From Spirosoma arboris (GTDB lineage: Bacteria > Bacteroidota > Bacteroidia > Cytophagales > Spirosomataceae), in contig NZ_WPIN01000002.1 in NCBI RefSeq assembly GCF_009754945.1, forward strand, positions 434,001-498,000: 64,000 nt of DNA. The letters are read 5' to 3'. A program made the position numbers and the translations under genes. How positions within the stretch are numbered: position 1 is the stretch's first letter; every line of letters starts with the position of its first letter. Positions 35,425 to 44,670 of the stretch are shown piece by piece. Under the pieces are notes generated by a model. It was given only the letters and a program-made list of their open reading frames with translations, did not search any database and was not told the origin of the DNA.

Positions 35425-36390
35425 TTAATGAATATTTTTTTTGTCAGGTATTTGCATTATAGGCGAAGCCATATTTATTTGTTTCAATAAATTAAATATT
35501 ATTTCCGTTCGCTTCTGGGAACCAATTTGGTCTAAATGATAAACAGTGTCAAAAAAATACTTATCTTGCATAACAGAAGATGTCATACTACCAAGTATAG
35601 GGCATTTTAAGCCAGCTTTATATTGCAACTCTAAAGCTTTAAGTGTGTGTAAATTATTTTTATACGCAGATTCTTGGAAAGCTGGAAAAACAAAATATAC
35701 TTTTGCACTTTTAGCATAGGCAAGCTCAATAAAATTGTTTATAACATTTATCCATTTAGAATAATCCGTATTAGAAAATAGAATATTACCGCTAACTGCT
35801 GTTGGTTTTGGTTGACCATAATGAGTCGTTAAATCTCCATAACTATTAAATGCTTCTCGATTATAAATAGGATCTTTGTCTCTATTTATAAGTTTATAAA
35901 AAGTGCCGCTAATACACAATTGTAGCTGAGCTATTAGTAATCTAATTCTATCCAAATAACTGAGATTCATCAGAGATTTAGTACTAGGATTAATATCCAC
36001 GAGTTGAGCCATTAGTTTTTTATTACCATCGCCTAAAAAATGCTCTATAGATAAAATAATAATATCACCAGGCTTTATGCTTTTTTGTGTCTCGTTTAAA
36101 ATAAAATTTAGTCCTAATCCAGCATGGAGACCCATATTAATCACAGAGTAACCAGTTTCTTTACTCAATTGTTGGCTATTAAGGCCAAGTGCTAAATTTG
36201 ATCCACCAACAAAAACAATACGTGGAGTTGTAACATGTTCTAGACGATATTCTTTGTCTAATGAAGCTGCAACATAAATTGTGTTGTTGCGAGCGTATGA
36301 AGATAATAAATAAAAAGTAAAATATAATATTATACCACATAAAGCTGATATAATAGATATTGGGCGCAGTAATGTTAGTGTTTGGTTCAT
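35425..36390 (-). CDS. SGNH/AlgJ-DltD-like partner of the MBOAT acyltransferase
   Basis: Membrane-anchored protein with one N-terminal helix (IISALCGIILYFTFYLLSS) and an SGNH-hydrolase-like periplasmic domain. FVGGSNLALGLNSQQLS holds the Ser block, NMGLHAGLGLNFIL the Gly/Asn block, and the C-terminal DTVYHLDQIGSQKRT looks like the DxxH catalytic pair. 321 residues. It overlaps the MBOAT stop by one base (TAATG), strong evidence that the two work together. By analogy with AlgI plus AlgJ/AlgX or DltB plus DltD, it should transfer the acyl group to the polysaccharide. I do not recognise the exact family. Confidence 0.78.
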   Translation of the reverse strand: MNQTLTLLRPISIISALCGIILYFTFYLLSSYARNNTIYVAASLDKEYRLEHVTTPRIVFVGGSNLALGLNSQQLSKETGYSVINMGLHAGLGLNFILNETQKSIKPGDIIILSIEHFLGDGNKKLMAQLVDINPSTKSLMNLSYLDRIRLLIAQLQLCISGTFYKLINRDKDPIYNREAFNSYGDLTTHYGQPKPTAVSGNILFSNTDYSKWINVINNFIELAYAKSAKVYFVFPAFQESAYKNNLHTLKALELQYKAGLKCPILGSMTSSVMQDKYFFDTVYHLDQIGSQKRTEIIFNLLKQINMASPIMQIPDKKNIH

Positions 36391-37844
36391 TAGAATTGAA
36401 AATAGATAAATTGCTCCTGAACATCAAACATGCCAAACAATAAAATGAATATTATTAATGAAGAATAAAGTAACATTCGAACTAAATAAGGCTGTTGAAA
36501 TAACCACCTATCACATAAATGTTCATTCTGAATTCTTTCCACAGATAATAATATTATTATAGACATCATACTAACAATATAGTCATATTGAGTTGAACCT
36601 AACGCACCGGGCTTTAATTGTTTAATACTTGCACTAAAATTTGAGAATAAATGCGAAACAATATATAAAGCATCTTGAACTGTTTTAGCGCGAAAGAAAA
36701 TCCACGCAAAACATGTTAAAAAAAAGGTACTCAATAACCCTAATATTGAAGATAATTTAGATTTAGTTGAAAAATTGATGAGTCCATAAAATCTATTTCG
36801 TAATGGTTTAGTTATATTTTCTAATATCAAATAAAATCCATTTAAACTTCCCCAAATAACATAAGTCCAATTAGCACCATGCCAAAGGCCACTTACAAGA
36901 AAAGTAATAAATAGATTAAAATACCATCGCGATTGAGTTACTCGATTTCCACCAAGAGGAATATATAAATAATCGCGGAACCATGTAGATAATGATATAT
37001 GCCATCTTTTCCAAAATTCAGAAATCGATCTAGAAAAATATGGCGAGTCAAAATTTTTCATCAAACGAAAACCCATTACGCGAGCAGTCCCTAAAGCTAT
37101 ATCTGAGTAACCAGAAAAGTCGCAATAAATCTGAAAAGCAAATAAAATAGTGGCAAAAATTAGTGGTAACCCTTCAAATTGAGATGGGTCATTATAAACA
37201 TTATTAACAATAATAGCTAGTCTATCTGCAATAACTACTTTTTTGAATAAACCCCAAGTAATCAACTTTAATCCTTCAGACAAATTTTTAGCTTTAAACT
37301 CATGCTTTTCATAAAATTGAGATAATATATTCTGAGGACGTTCAATAGGACCAGCCACTAACTGTGGATAGAACATCACATAAAGCGCATATATTCCAAA
37401 ATGCTTTTCTGCCTGCTGGTTACCTCTATAAACTTCAATTGTATAGCTCATAGCTTGAAATGTATGAAAAGACAATCCAATGGGAAGTAGTATTGTAAGA
37501 GGGGGTAATGGTGTAGTATAATTTATATGCTTTAAAATTTCATTAAAACTATCATTAAAAAAATTATAATATTTAAAGACTGCTAATATACTTATATTGG
37601 CAAGCAAACTACTAATTAAAAATATTTTCCTAGTAGAGCCTTTCGTTTTTTCTATATATATTCCTGATATATAATCAACTATAATTGTAAAACCCAATAT
37701 AAATATATATATTGGAACAAAGGCCATATAAAAATAGCAGCTTCCTATTAATAGTAATAACCACCTATAACGATGTGGCAAGAAGTAGTACGCAGTCGTA
37801 ATACAAATAAAAAAAATTGCGAAATGTAGTGAATTAAAAAGCAT
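36390..37844 (-). CDS. MBOAT family O-acyltransferase (AlgI/PatA-like)
   Basis: Polytopic membrane acyltransferase that carries acyl, usually acetyl, groups across the inner membrane for polysaccharide O-acylation. Starts MLFNSLHFAIFFICITTAYYF; family signatures are GLSFHTFQAMSYTIEVYRG, VAGPIERPQNIL, FWKRWHISLSTWFRDYLYIP and the catalytic His in FLVSGLWHGANWTYVIWG. 484 residues, normal. It is translationally coupled to the SGNH-like gene. A TATATTTG element lies 49 bases upstream. Confidence 0.93.
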   Translation of the reverse strand: MLFNSLHFAIFFICITTAYYFLPHRYRWLLLLIGSCYFYMAFVPIYIFILGFTIIVDYISGIYIEKTKGSTRKIFLISSLLANISILAVFKYYNFFNDSFNEILKHINYTTPLPPLTILLPIGLSFHTFQAMSYTIEVYRGNQQAEKHFGIYALYVMFYPQLVAGPIERPQNILSQFYEKHEFKAKNLSEGLKLITWGLFKKVVIADRLAIIVNNVYNDPSQFEGLPLIFATILFAFQIYCDFSGYSDIALGTARVMGFRLMKNFDSPYFSRSISEFWKRWHISLSTWFRDYLYIPLGGNRVTQSRWYFNLFITFLVSGLWHGANWTYVIWGSLNGFYLILENITKPLRNRFYGLINFSTKSKLSSILGLLSTFFLTCFAWIFFRAKTVQDALYIVSHLFSNFSASIKQLKPGALGSTQYDYIVSMMSIIILLSVERIQNEHLCDRWLFQQPYLVRMLLYSSLIIFILLFGMFDVQEQFIYFQF

Positions 37845-37892
37845 TATTCATTAATAATTTGCTTTATATAGTATAAAAAGCTATAGTCAGGG

Positions 37893-37900
37893 CAAATATA
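37893..37900 (-). promoter_or_regulatory. candidate -7 element for the MBOAT/SGNH pair
   Basis: Minus-strand TATATTTG fits TAnnTTTG, but the region is AT-rich and no -33 match is seen, so chance is possible. Confidence 0.28.
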
Positions 37901-38120
37901 ATAAAATTCATTTTACTTCTCTAATAGGTCAATACTCGCAAGGTCAAGAAAAACCGATCTCTAAGTTTACTTAATAAAAGGAAAGCATTAACTATAATGT
38001 GTTAAAGAAGCGATACAGCTTCAATATTATTTTACTAAATTAGTCAAATGGAGTTTTAAAATCTTTTTAGTCTATTAAGACGTTATACATAAATTTCCAG
38101 TTACTCAACATTCTAACCAG

Positions 38121-39797
38121 ATGAGAATCATATTCTTTCTATCGATTTTATTCATTCCTTGTGTTGCTCAAGCACAGAAATCGCCAGTTCGCTCACCTAT
38201 AGAATTAGGACAATCTAGTGATGTCAATTTGATTACTAAACCGGACGGGTTTTGGTATACAAAAACAAGGGCGGGTAAAGAAATACCCCTTAAAGTCAAT
38301 CCTAAAACTAATAATCTGACTATATACCAAAGCGTATTTGCTCTTAGAAATTCTGTTCTAACGAATAATGTTGCTCCTTCTATAATTAATATAACCGATG
38401 AAGGCAAACAAGGAGTTTTCGTTTTAGATTCTAGTGATAATACTACTCCTGACAATATGGGTACAGTATTAGTTACTCGATCTGGGCTACGTTATAAGCG
38501 TACGATAAATGAGGCTATTTCTGTCCGTTGGTTTGGTGCAAAAGGAGACGGGTCTAATACTGATGATTCACCAGCAATACAAGCCGCTATAAACTTCGCA
38601 ACTGAGTTACAAGATCCAGCCAAAGACGGCATATTCAGTTCAAAATGGAAAGGTAGGGATTTAATTATATACTTGCCTCTCGGTATTTACAAAGTAAATA
38701 AAACTATTCATATATCTGGCACGGTAAAACTACAAGGTAATTCCGGAGGAGCTTACGCAGGCACACAATTAATCCAAGGAACACCTGGCATTTCGATGAT
38801 TAGCTTAGATGCTGGCACGGATGGTATATCTAATGCAACAGTTATCGAAAATATCATTTTTAAATCAGGCTCTCCCAAGCAAAATCCAGGAGTCGCACAA
38901 ATTATCATTGGAACTAGCAATGGTAATTCTAATTACATTCGAAATTGCTGGTTTCAAACACCAGAAAATTTAGCCATATGGATAACAAAGGGCGGGGATA
39001 TACAGATTTCAGGGTGTACATTTGATATACTCCCTTTTCAGGCCATAGCAATTGGAAAAATAGGAATGCCATCAGTCGTAGATGTGAGCATCACTAATAA
39101 TACATTTTTCGAGGTAGCTCTTGATATTATTCGTATTTATTCTGCCAAAGGTGTAACTATTTCAGGCAATAGAATTTCCAATAGTATTGGCGCAAGGCAT
39201 GCTACAACATTCGTAAATGGCTATGGAGCTGATATTATTACCTCACTTACTATTACAGGAAATGAATATACAAATGTCCGAAATTTTCTACATTTACCTA
39301 TAAATTTATTTGGATGCGCAATAAACGGAAATACAGGATATAATACTGATGGTTTTTTTGTAAAAATTAATCAGAATGGAATAGTTTATGGAGTATCTAT
39401 TACAGGAAATAGTATTTATTCTAATGCTGAAACCAAAATTAATAGGCTAATTGATATAAGTGATCATTCGGCGCTACAAGGTTCTACTATTGTTGGGAAT
39501 TCATTCTATAGTATGATAGTACCTCAAACAAATGCTATATCAATGCCAAATGCAAACAACATAAATAACGAAATAGGGCTTAATTCTTTTACAAGTTTTA
39601 CTACTCCCTATGCTGTATATTCTCCCGCACAAAATGGCATTTTTAATTTTAAATCATATATTTCTATCGATGGAAAAACACCATCGATAGGTAATATTTT
39701 ATATTATGATGGCAAGAAATGGACTCAGCTACAGAGGGGTAATGAAGGGCAAATTCTTAAAATAATATCTGGCGTTCCTACTTGGTCGAATCCATAA
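38121..39797 (+). CDS. secreted right-handed beta-helix protein (pectate lyase superfamily)
   Basis: Exported parallel beta-helix protein. Signal peptide MRIIFFLSILFIPCVAQAQK. The Pectate_lyase_3/GH28-like N-terminal motif is VRWFGAKGDGSNTDDSPAIQ (about residues 134-153), then TIYLP-like LIIYLPLGIYKVNKTIHI and repeated beta-helix turns with ISGNxI-type strands (VTISGNRISNS, SITGNSIYS). The C-terminus is a small polar domain (GNILYYDGKKWTQLQRGNEG). 558 residues. It is the only gene in the polysaccharide locus on the plus strand. It could be a lyase or epimerase that trims the exported polymer, or a binding protein; no catalytic residues are certain. Confidence 0.83.
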   Translation: MRIIFFLSILFIPCVAQAQKSPVRSPIELGQSSDVNLITKPDGFWYTKTRAGKEIPLKVNPKTNNLTIYQSVFALRNSVLTNNVAPSIINITDEGKQGVFVLDSSDNTTPDNMGTVLVTRSGLRYKRTINEAISVRWFGAKGDGSNTDDSPAIQAAINFATELQDPAKDGIFSSKWKGRDLIIYLPLGIYKVNKTIHISGTVKLQGNSGGAYAGTQLIQGTPGISMISLDAGTDGISNATVIENIIFKSGSPKQNPGVAQIIIGTSNGNSNYIRNCWFQTPENLAIWITKGGDIQISGCTFDILPFQAIAIGKIGMPSVVDVSITNNTFFEVALDIIRIYSAKGVTISGNRISNSIGARHATTFVNGYGADIITSLTITGNEYTNVRNFLHLPINLFGCAINGNTGYNTDGFFVKINQNGIVYGVSITGNSIYSNAETKINRLIDISDHSALQGSTIVGNSFYSMIVPQTNAISMPNANNINNEIGLNSFTSFTTPYAVYSPAQNGIFNFKSYISIDGKTPSIGNILYYDGKKWTQLQRGNEGQILKIISGVPTWSNP

Positions 39798-39846
39798 GTA
39801 AGTGTTAAAGCCATATTTATTTGTCGCAATTAGAATTTTAAGAGGA

Positions 39847-41169
39847 TCAATGGAATGCATTATTTTTGCTTTTGTCTTTAATTAAGAGTTTTTGCCAAAA
39901 AAATGGAAAGACAGTAACCCAATCAAATACAATAGTAATTTTTCTAACTGGAAAAATAAAAATAAAATAAACAAATAAACATGCACATAATTGTAACACG
40001 AAAAATTCTGCATCAACCACTAATTGAAATGTTAAAAGTCCAAGAACAAAAGATAATGGTTGGCTTGATATGTATTTTTTTGAAAATTTATTTCCTCTAA
40101 AGAAAGCTGTTAGAAAACTTACAAGCAATGTGTAAGGTAAAAGGAAAATTTTTCCCAAAACAATTACCTGAAGCGGTAAGATGAAATTAGGCCCGACTGA
40201 TATGGGAGATAAATAGCCATTGTTTAATTCATAAAGTTTCCAGCCAATAGATTGTGTTTCTACAGGTAGTATCTGCTTAAGAAATATGCCAAATGTGGCT
40301 TTAATATATTCAATAACACCTGATTCAATGTATATCGACGCATTATTAACAAGATACATTTCTAGACCATCGCCAGCGCTTAATACTCGATTTGCCATAT
40401 GCAAAGCCCCATCTCCAATTGTTCGGTCGTCATTATAAAAAGATGTGACTACTATACTATTTAAAAGCGAAATTATAAGAAAGCCAATCCCATACCAATT
40501 GAGTTTTTTAATAGTTTTTCCGGCGAATAGAGGGTAGAAATAAAAAATAAAATATCCATAAGCTTCTAGTAAACCTAATAATGACGATCGGCCGCCAGCT
40601 ATTATATCCAAAACACTATTTGAAATTAATATTACTACAAGTACAAAGCGCCCTTGTTTTCTAGTTTTTAATAATATAAAGATATAATAAGTGAAAAATG
40701 GTCTAGCCCCTATTTGTAATATATATTGCCAAAAACTACGTCCATGCCATTGGGTAAACTTATATAAAAACCAGCTTGCAATTGAGGGATGCGATATAGC
40801 ATATGTTATAAAATCGTAACGACTAGCTATATTAAGTATAAGGCATATCGTAAAAATGGTAACATTTTTTTTATCATTCAATCCTTTCTGAAGAATTTCT
40901 ATACTTCGTGGTGATTTATCTAAATAAAGGTATAACCCAATTATATAAATTATATAAACTAAGATAAAACTAAGTGAGTCTAAATTTATCGATTTTGCCG
41001 AAATATATCCCATTAAAAGAGACAATCCACTTGAACACCAAATTATGTTAGATACTAAGGGGTCAATAATTGATGATAATTTACTTTTTAATAGAAATAA
41101 GAATAAAAAAGTAAATAATCCAAATGATAATATCATTTGGATTACATTGTATTTTTCATAATAATACAT
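39847..41169 (-). CDS. Wzy-like O-antigen/polysaccharide polymerase (probable)
   Basis: Polytopic inner-membrane protein with about 10-12 hydrophobic helices across 440 residues and a large central loop (about 235-290, YNDDRTIGDGALHMANRVLS) as in Wzy and EpsG/O-antigen polymerases. No short motif decides the family, so the call rests on topology and on its place between glycosyltransferase genes, Wzx and Wzz in a locus that otherwise lacks a polymerase. AT-rich codon use. An alternative is another polysaccharide transporter. Confidence 0.65.
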   Translation of the reverse strand: MYYYEKYNVIQMILSFGLFTFLFLFLLKSKLSSIIDPLVSNIIWCSSGLSLLMGYISAKSINLDSLSFILVYIIYIIGLYLYLDKSPRSIEILQKGLNDKKNVTIFTICLILNIASRYDFITYAISHPSIASWFLYKFTQWHGRSFWQYILQIGARPFFTYYIFILLKTRKQGRFVLVVILISNSVLDIIAGGRSSLLGLLEAYGYFIFYFYPLFAGKTIKKLNWYGIGFLIISLLNSIVVTSFYNDDRTIGDGALHMANRVLSAGDGLEMYLVNNASIYIESGVIEYIKATFGIFLKQILPVETQSIGWKLYELNNGYLSPISVGPNFILPLQVIVLGKIFLLPYTLLVSFLTAFFRGNKFSKKYISSQPLSFVLGLLTFQLVVDAEFFVLQLCACLFVYFIFIFPVRKITIVFDWVTVFPFFWQKLLIKDKSKNNAFH

Positions 41170-41350
41170 ATTTTTTATTAGTTAGAAAAATTCAACTTAT
41201 TGTTCTTTTTTAAAGATTTGTTATATTCTAACTTGTTAAATACTCACAAAAAACTTACTTAAAAGAATAGATTAATTTTTATTAGCTTTTTTTTAAGTTG
41301 TAGAACTTGACTGATTTTATTCCATCAGAGTTAAATGAAACTTAAAATTT

Positions 41351-42451
41351 TCATGTTAGCTTACTATATAAGGCAATAGTTTCTTGGACGGTATTTGCCC
41401 ATGAGAAATTAGATAATTGTCGTCGCCCTCGCTTTATGAGGGTGTTCCGTAAATTATTATCTAATATAATATTTTCAATAGCATTTGCCATAGATTCCGG
41501 TTCGCTCGGATCAATGTACAAAGCTGCTTCACCAGCTACTTCAGGAAGTGAGCTAGTATTACTTACAACACAAGGGCAATCACAGGAAAATGCTTCAAGT
41601 ACAGGAATTCCAAATCCTTCATATAAAGAAGGGAAAATAAAGGCGGTTGCTTCTCTATACAAATTCTGTAAAATAGCATCATTAATTGGTTGGTATTCTA
41701 TAAAATTGTCTATTAATAGGCTTCGAATTATATTTTTTTCACCAACTGTAAAGTTACCTCCTCCTGCACAAATTAATTTTATCTGATGACGAATAATTAG
41801 GTGAGCTATGGATTGTAAGAATGGGATAAAGTTTTTATACCCACTACGATTGCCTACATATAATAAATAGGGTTGTTTAGTGGAGGGTAAAAGATTAATT
41901 GGGTTGGTAGTATTTATAGAAAATGAGCTTCCTAAATGAATAACCGTAATTTTCTCCGGTGCAATATCCATTAGTTCAATCATATCCTGCTTTGTACTTT
42001 CCGATATGGCAATTAGATGTGAAGCTTTTTGGGCAATCTTTTTTTTTTGCGAAATAATTAACTTATCATTTGATAATTCTGTAAATTTATGAGATAAACG
42101 CTCATAAATCATATCATAAAAAGTCGTAATAAAAGGGTTAGAGCCAATTCTAGAGCTTAAAAAATCATCAAAATACGTAGTATGATAAATATCATATGGG
42201 CTTATTTTATAATCTATATAATTATAAAGTTGATTTGATTTATGAAGTAGTCTACTATATTTACTCTTAAACGGGTATGATAGAGCTTTAAGATTATACT
42301 CTTCTAAATGCGTATTATTTGACCAAAATAATGAAAGATGAGCATTGTGCTCACTTGTTTTATTTATTCCTGTTATTAGCTCACAGAAGTATCTAGATAT
42401 TCCACCATAGTTTTGAAGGGAAAAAGTCTGGTGGTCAAAAAAAATTCTCAT
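41351..42451 (-). CDS. family 4 glycosyltransferase
   Basis: GT-B fold retaining enzyme. N-terminal FFDHQTFSLQNYGGISRYFC is the acceptor-domain start typical of mannosyl/galactosyl GT4; the donor domain has LLYVGNRSGYKNF and the key E-x7-E region FIFPSLYEGFGIPVLEAF. 366 residues, no membrane helix. The donor sugar cannot be read from sequence; GDP-mannose-derived sugars are plausible because a GDP-mannose dehydratase is in the locus. Confidence 0.88.
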   Translation of the reverse strand: MRIFFDHQTFSLQNYGGISRYFCELITGINKTSEHNAHLSLFWSNNTHLEEYNLKALSYPFKSKYSRLLHKSNQLYNYIDYKISPYDIYHTTYFDDFLSSRIGSNPFITTFYDMIYERLSHKFTELSNDKLIISQKKKIAQKASHLIAISESTKQDMIELMDIAPEKITVIHLGSSFSINTTNPINLLPSTKQPYLLYVGNRSGYKNFIPFLQSIAHLIIRHQIKLICAGGGNFTVGEKNIIRSLLIDNFIEYQPINDAILQNLYREATAFIFPSLYEGFGIPVLEAFSCDCPCVVSNTSSLPEVAGEAALYIDPSEPESMANAIENIILDNNLRNTLIKRGRRQLSNFSWANTVQETIALYSKLT

Positions 42452-42546
42452 ATGCTACTGGTCAATTAGGAAAACATAAAATATTTAAATTCCATGCCTT
42501 TAGAATATTAAATATTATTATAAAAAGATTTTGTTTTGATCTACAA

Positions 42547-43353
42547 TTAGTTTGTAGGTGGCAAAAAGCTTGCTTGTAGGCGCTTTTGAACTAATAAAAA
42601 ATCTTTTCGTAATAATGATGGTCGTTCTCCTACGATTTTGTTATACCAACCTCCCCAGCGAGGGTGAGTTATAATTTTAAACAAACTATTATTTATTTTT
42701 TGTCGACTAAATAAATGAATATCTTGATTATTCCAGTTGTAGTTCAAACCAAAGCGATCAGCTAAAGCTTGTAATGAAGCTCTGCTATATAATGCAATAT
42801 GTTGACCTGTTTCAGGTGTAAAATACCACCACGATTTAGGGCTTACATCAGGTGATGGTTGTATCATAGTAGAAAATAAGATTGTGTCACTTAGCTCGAG
42901 CATATTTTCTAGTTCTGCAACAGGATTAATTAAATGTTCAAATACTTCGAAAGCGGTTAATAATTCTGCTTTAAAAGGAGGAATATCTGTAATATCAAAC
43001 AATTCAGCATAGAGGTTATCACAATAAATATCCTGTCGATAAAAATCGAAACCTCTATCACGCATCATACGAACCAACATACCATAACCTCCACCGTAAT
43101 CTATAAATTTACCATTTGTATCAAACCATCGATTAATAATAGACCGAACAATAGGAACCATGTATTCATTCCGCATCACCAAGCCAATATCTAATTTCGT
43201 AATAGCCGAATTGTAGGCTTCATCTAACCAATAAGGAGTTTCGGTAAAGATGTACTGACATTGTCCACACCGGAAGTACTGTACAACATACTTACCGAGC
43301 ATTTCGGCTGAACAGTATGGCAAAGCTGTAGATTCACAAATTGAACACTTCAT
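42547..43353 (-). CDS. SAM-dependent methyltransferase with N-terminal zinc-finger-like Cys pairs
   Basis: Class I methyltransferase (Methyltransf_23 type). Two Cys pairs at the start (CSICES and CGQCQY) look like a zinc knuckle. The SAM motif I is KFIDYGGGYGMLVRMMRD, followed by ELLTAFEVFEHLINPVAELE. 268 residues; the ATG at 43353 is preferred to a GTG at 43362. Many polysaccharide loci carry such enzymes for sugar O-methylation; the substrate is unknown. Confidence 0.82.
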   Translation of the reverse strand: MKCSICESTALPYCSAEMLGKYVVQYFRCGQCQYIFTETPYWLDEAYNSAITKLDIGLVMRNEYMVPIVRSIINRWFDTNGKFIDYGGGYGMLVRMMRDRGFDFYRQDIYCDNLYAELFDITDIPPFKAELLTAFEVFEHLINPVAELENMLELSDTILFSTMIQPSPDVSPKSWWYFTPETGQHIALYSRASLQALADRFGLNYNWNNQDIHLFSRQKINNSLFKIITHPRWGGWYNKIVGERPSLLRKDFLLVQKRLQASFLPPTN

Positions 43354-43711
43354 TAAAATCACTTATTTATAAATCCTTATCTTTTGAATAAACATATTCC
43401 GTTCTTAGCGAGCCATAATTTATCAAAAAATACTCACATTTAAGTTGCCTGAATAGAAGAGTTTATCATAGAATGATATGCAATAACTATACAAAAGTAT
43501 CACTAGGGTCATTTTATTATGAGCCGTCTTCAATAAAATTGCAGCGAATATAAATAGTCATTTCAATACACTTAAATGACTTTAAACAATTTTGGGGTTT
43601 ATACTGGGTAATGGAAGAACCAAATTCTTTTAGGCGTCATTCTGTTTTATAAGAAAACTTTATCCGCTAAGAATATATTGGATGCCCTAATCCGAATTGA
43701 AATCAAGGTAA
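43354..43711. other. gene-free AT-rich gap
   Basis: No supported coding sequence. It contains a minus-strand TACTTTTG (43492-43499), a possible distal -7 element for the methyltransferase gene, and a small hairpin AGTCATTT/AAATGACT near 43557-43582. Confidence 0.4.
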
Positions 43712-44605
43712 TTAAAATACCTCTATCTGTTTAGTTATTACATTAAAAACCGGTAGGCCGCTAATTAATTTACGTTGTTCATCCAAGTCTGCAAATGATA
43801 ACGTCCCATCTGAGTGCCTACTTTCTCTAAAATGTGATTGAACAAATCCCTCTAAGGGAGTTAGTGTACCTAGCGGACCTAACTTTGTCGTTTTGATAAA
43901 ATAAGCATTGTTACCAGCGCTGTTACAGCCAACAAATGAGTATCCTTTTTCTATAGCAAGGTTGTATAAAGCTGCTAGAGAAGCCCCTCTATACAAATTG
44001 CTGTAATGTGCATTAGTTCGAACAAAACCAGCTTCATAGGGTATTGTAATTGGTCGGTCTGGGCCAAATATAGCATTATATTCTACAATAACTATATCAG
44101 GGGTTACTGCCGTAATAGCCTTCCAAACCCAATAATCGTTACCGTCAATATCAATACTAAGCAAGCCCGCACTATTTGCGTAGCCATTTTCTTTTATTAA
44201 ATCATTAATATTTTCTGCAGTAATAAAAGAATTAACAGCTGTCAAATTATGGCGCCAATAGATCGGATCCTTTTTGATATAGTCAATATTAGTATCTGAA
44301 CCATCAATAACTAGTCCTTGCCAATAATTATTTATCAGCAGAAATCGAGTATTAGATTCCTCGTAATTTTCTACGCCGAATTCAATAAATTTGTTAACAG
44401 TTGGATTAACATTTTTGATTAAATATTGTATAATACCATCATCGCCAAATTGAGAGAAAACTTTAAACTCCGCATCTTGAAAGGTGGTCGCGGAACTAGT
44501 TTGTTTCACCAACATTGTACCTATCTGCAGTCGTAAGTCGTGGTTCTGTGCTTTAATACGTTGAATATCAGCGGAAAGGGCCCTAAACTTTTCAAGAAGC
44601 TTCAT
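43712..44605 (-). CDS. FkbM-like methyltransferase-fold protein
   Basis: 297 residues with an N-terminal helical segment (LLEKFRALSADIQRIKAQ) and a Rossmann-like domain whose IEFGVENYEESNTRFLLIN, LVIDGS and LLSIDIDGNDYWVWKAI resemble the FkbM/SAM-methyltransferase fold. The later DxDG pattern IDIDGND is a firm landmark. It probably modifies a sugar or a lipid carrier, but the substrate is unknown. It lies between the Wzx flippase and another methyltransferase gene. Confidence 0.65.
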   Translation of the reverse strand: MKLLEKFRALSADIQRIKAQNHDLRLQIGTMLVKQTSSATTFQDAEFKVFSQFGDDGIIQYLIKNVNPTVNKFIEFGVENYEESNTRFLLINNYWQGLVIDGSDTNIDYIKKDPIYWRHNLTAVNSFITAENINDLIKENGYANSAGLLSIDIDGNDYWVWKAITAVTPDIVIVEYNAIFGPDRPITIPYEAGFVRTNAHYSNLYRGASLAALYNLAIEKGYSFVGCNSAGNNAYFIKTTKLGPLGTLTPLEGFVQSHFRESRHSDGTLSFADLDEQRKLISGLPVFNVITKQIEVF

Positions 44606-44670
44606 TATTTAACCTAGTTAATACGTTTTGTTAGAGCAAATAAAGATGCGATAATCCACATCTTTAAAAA

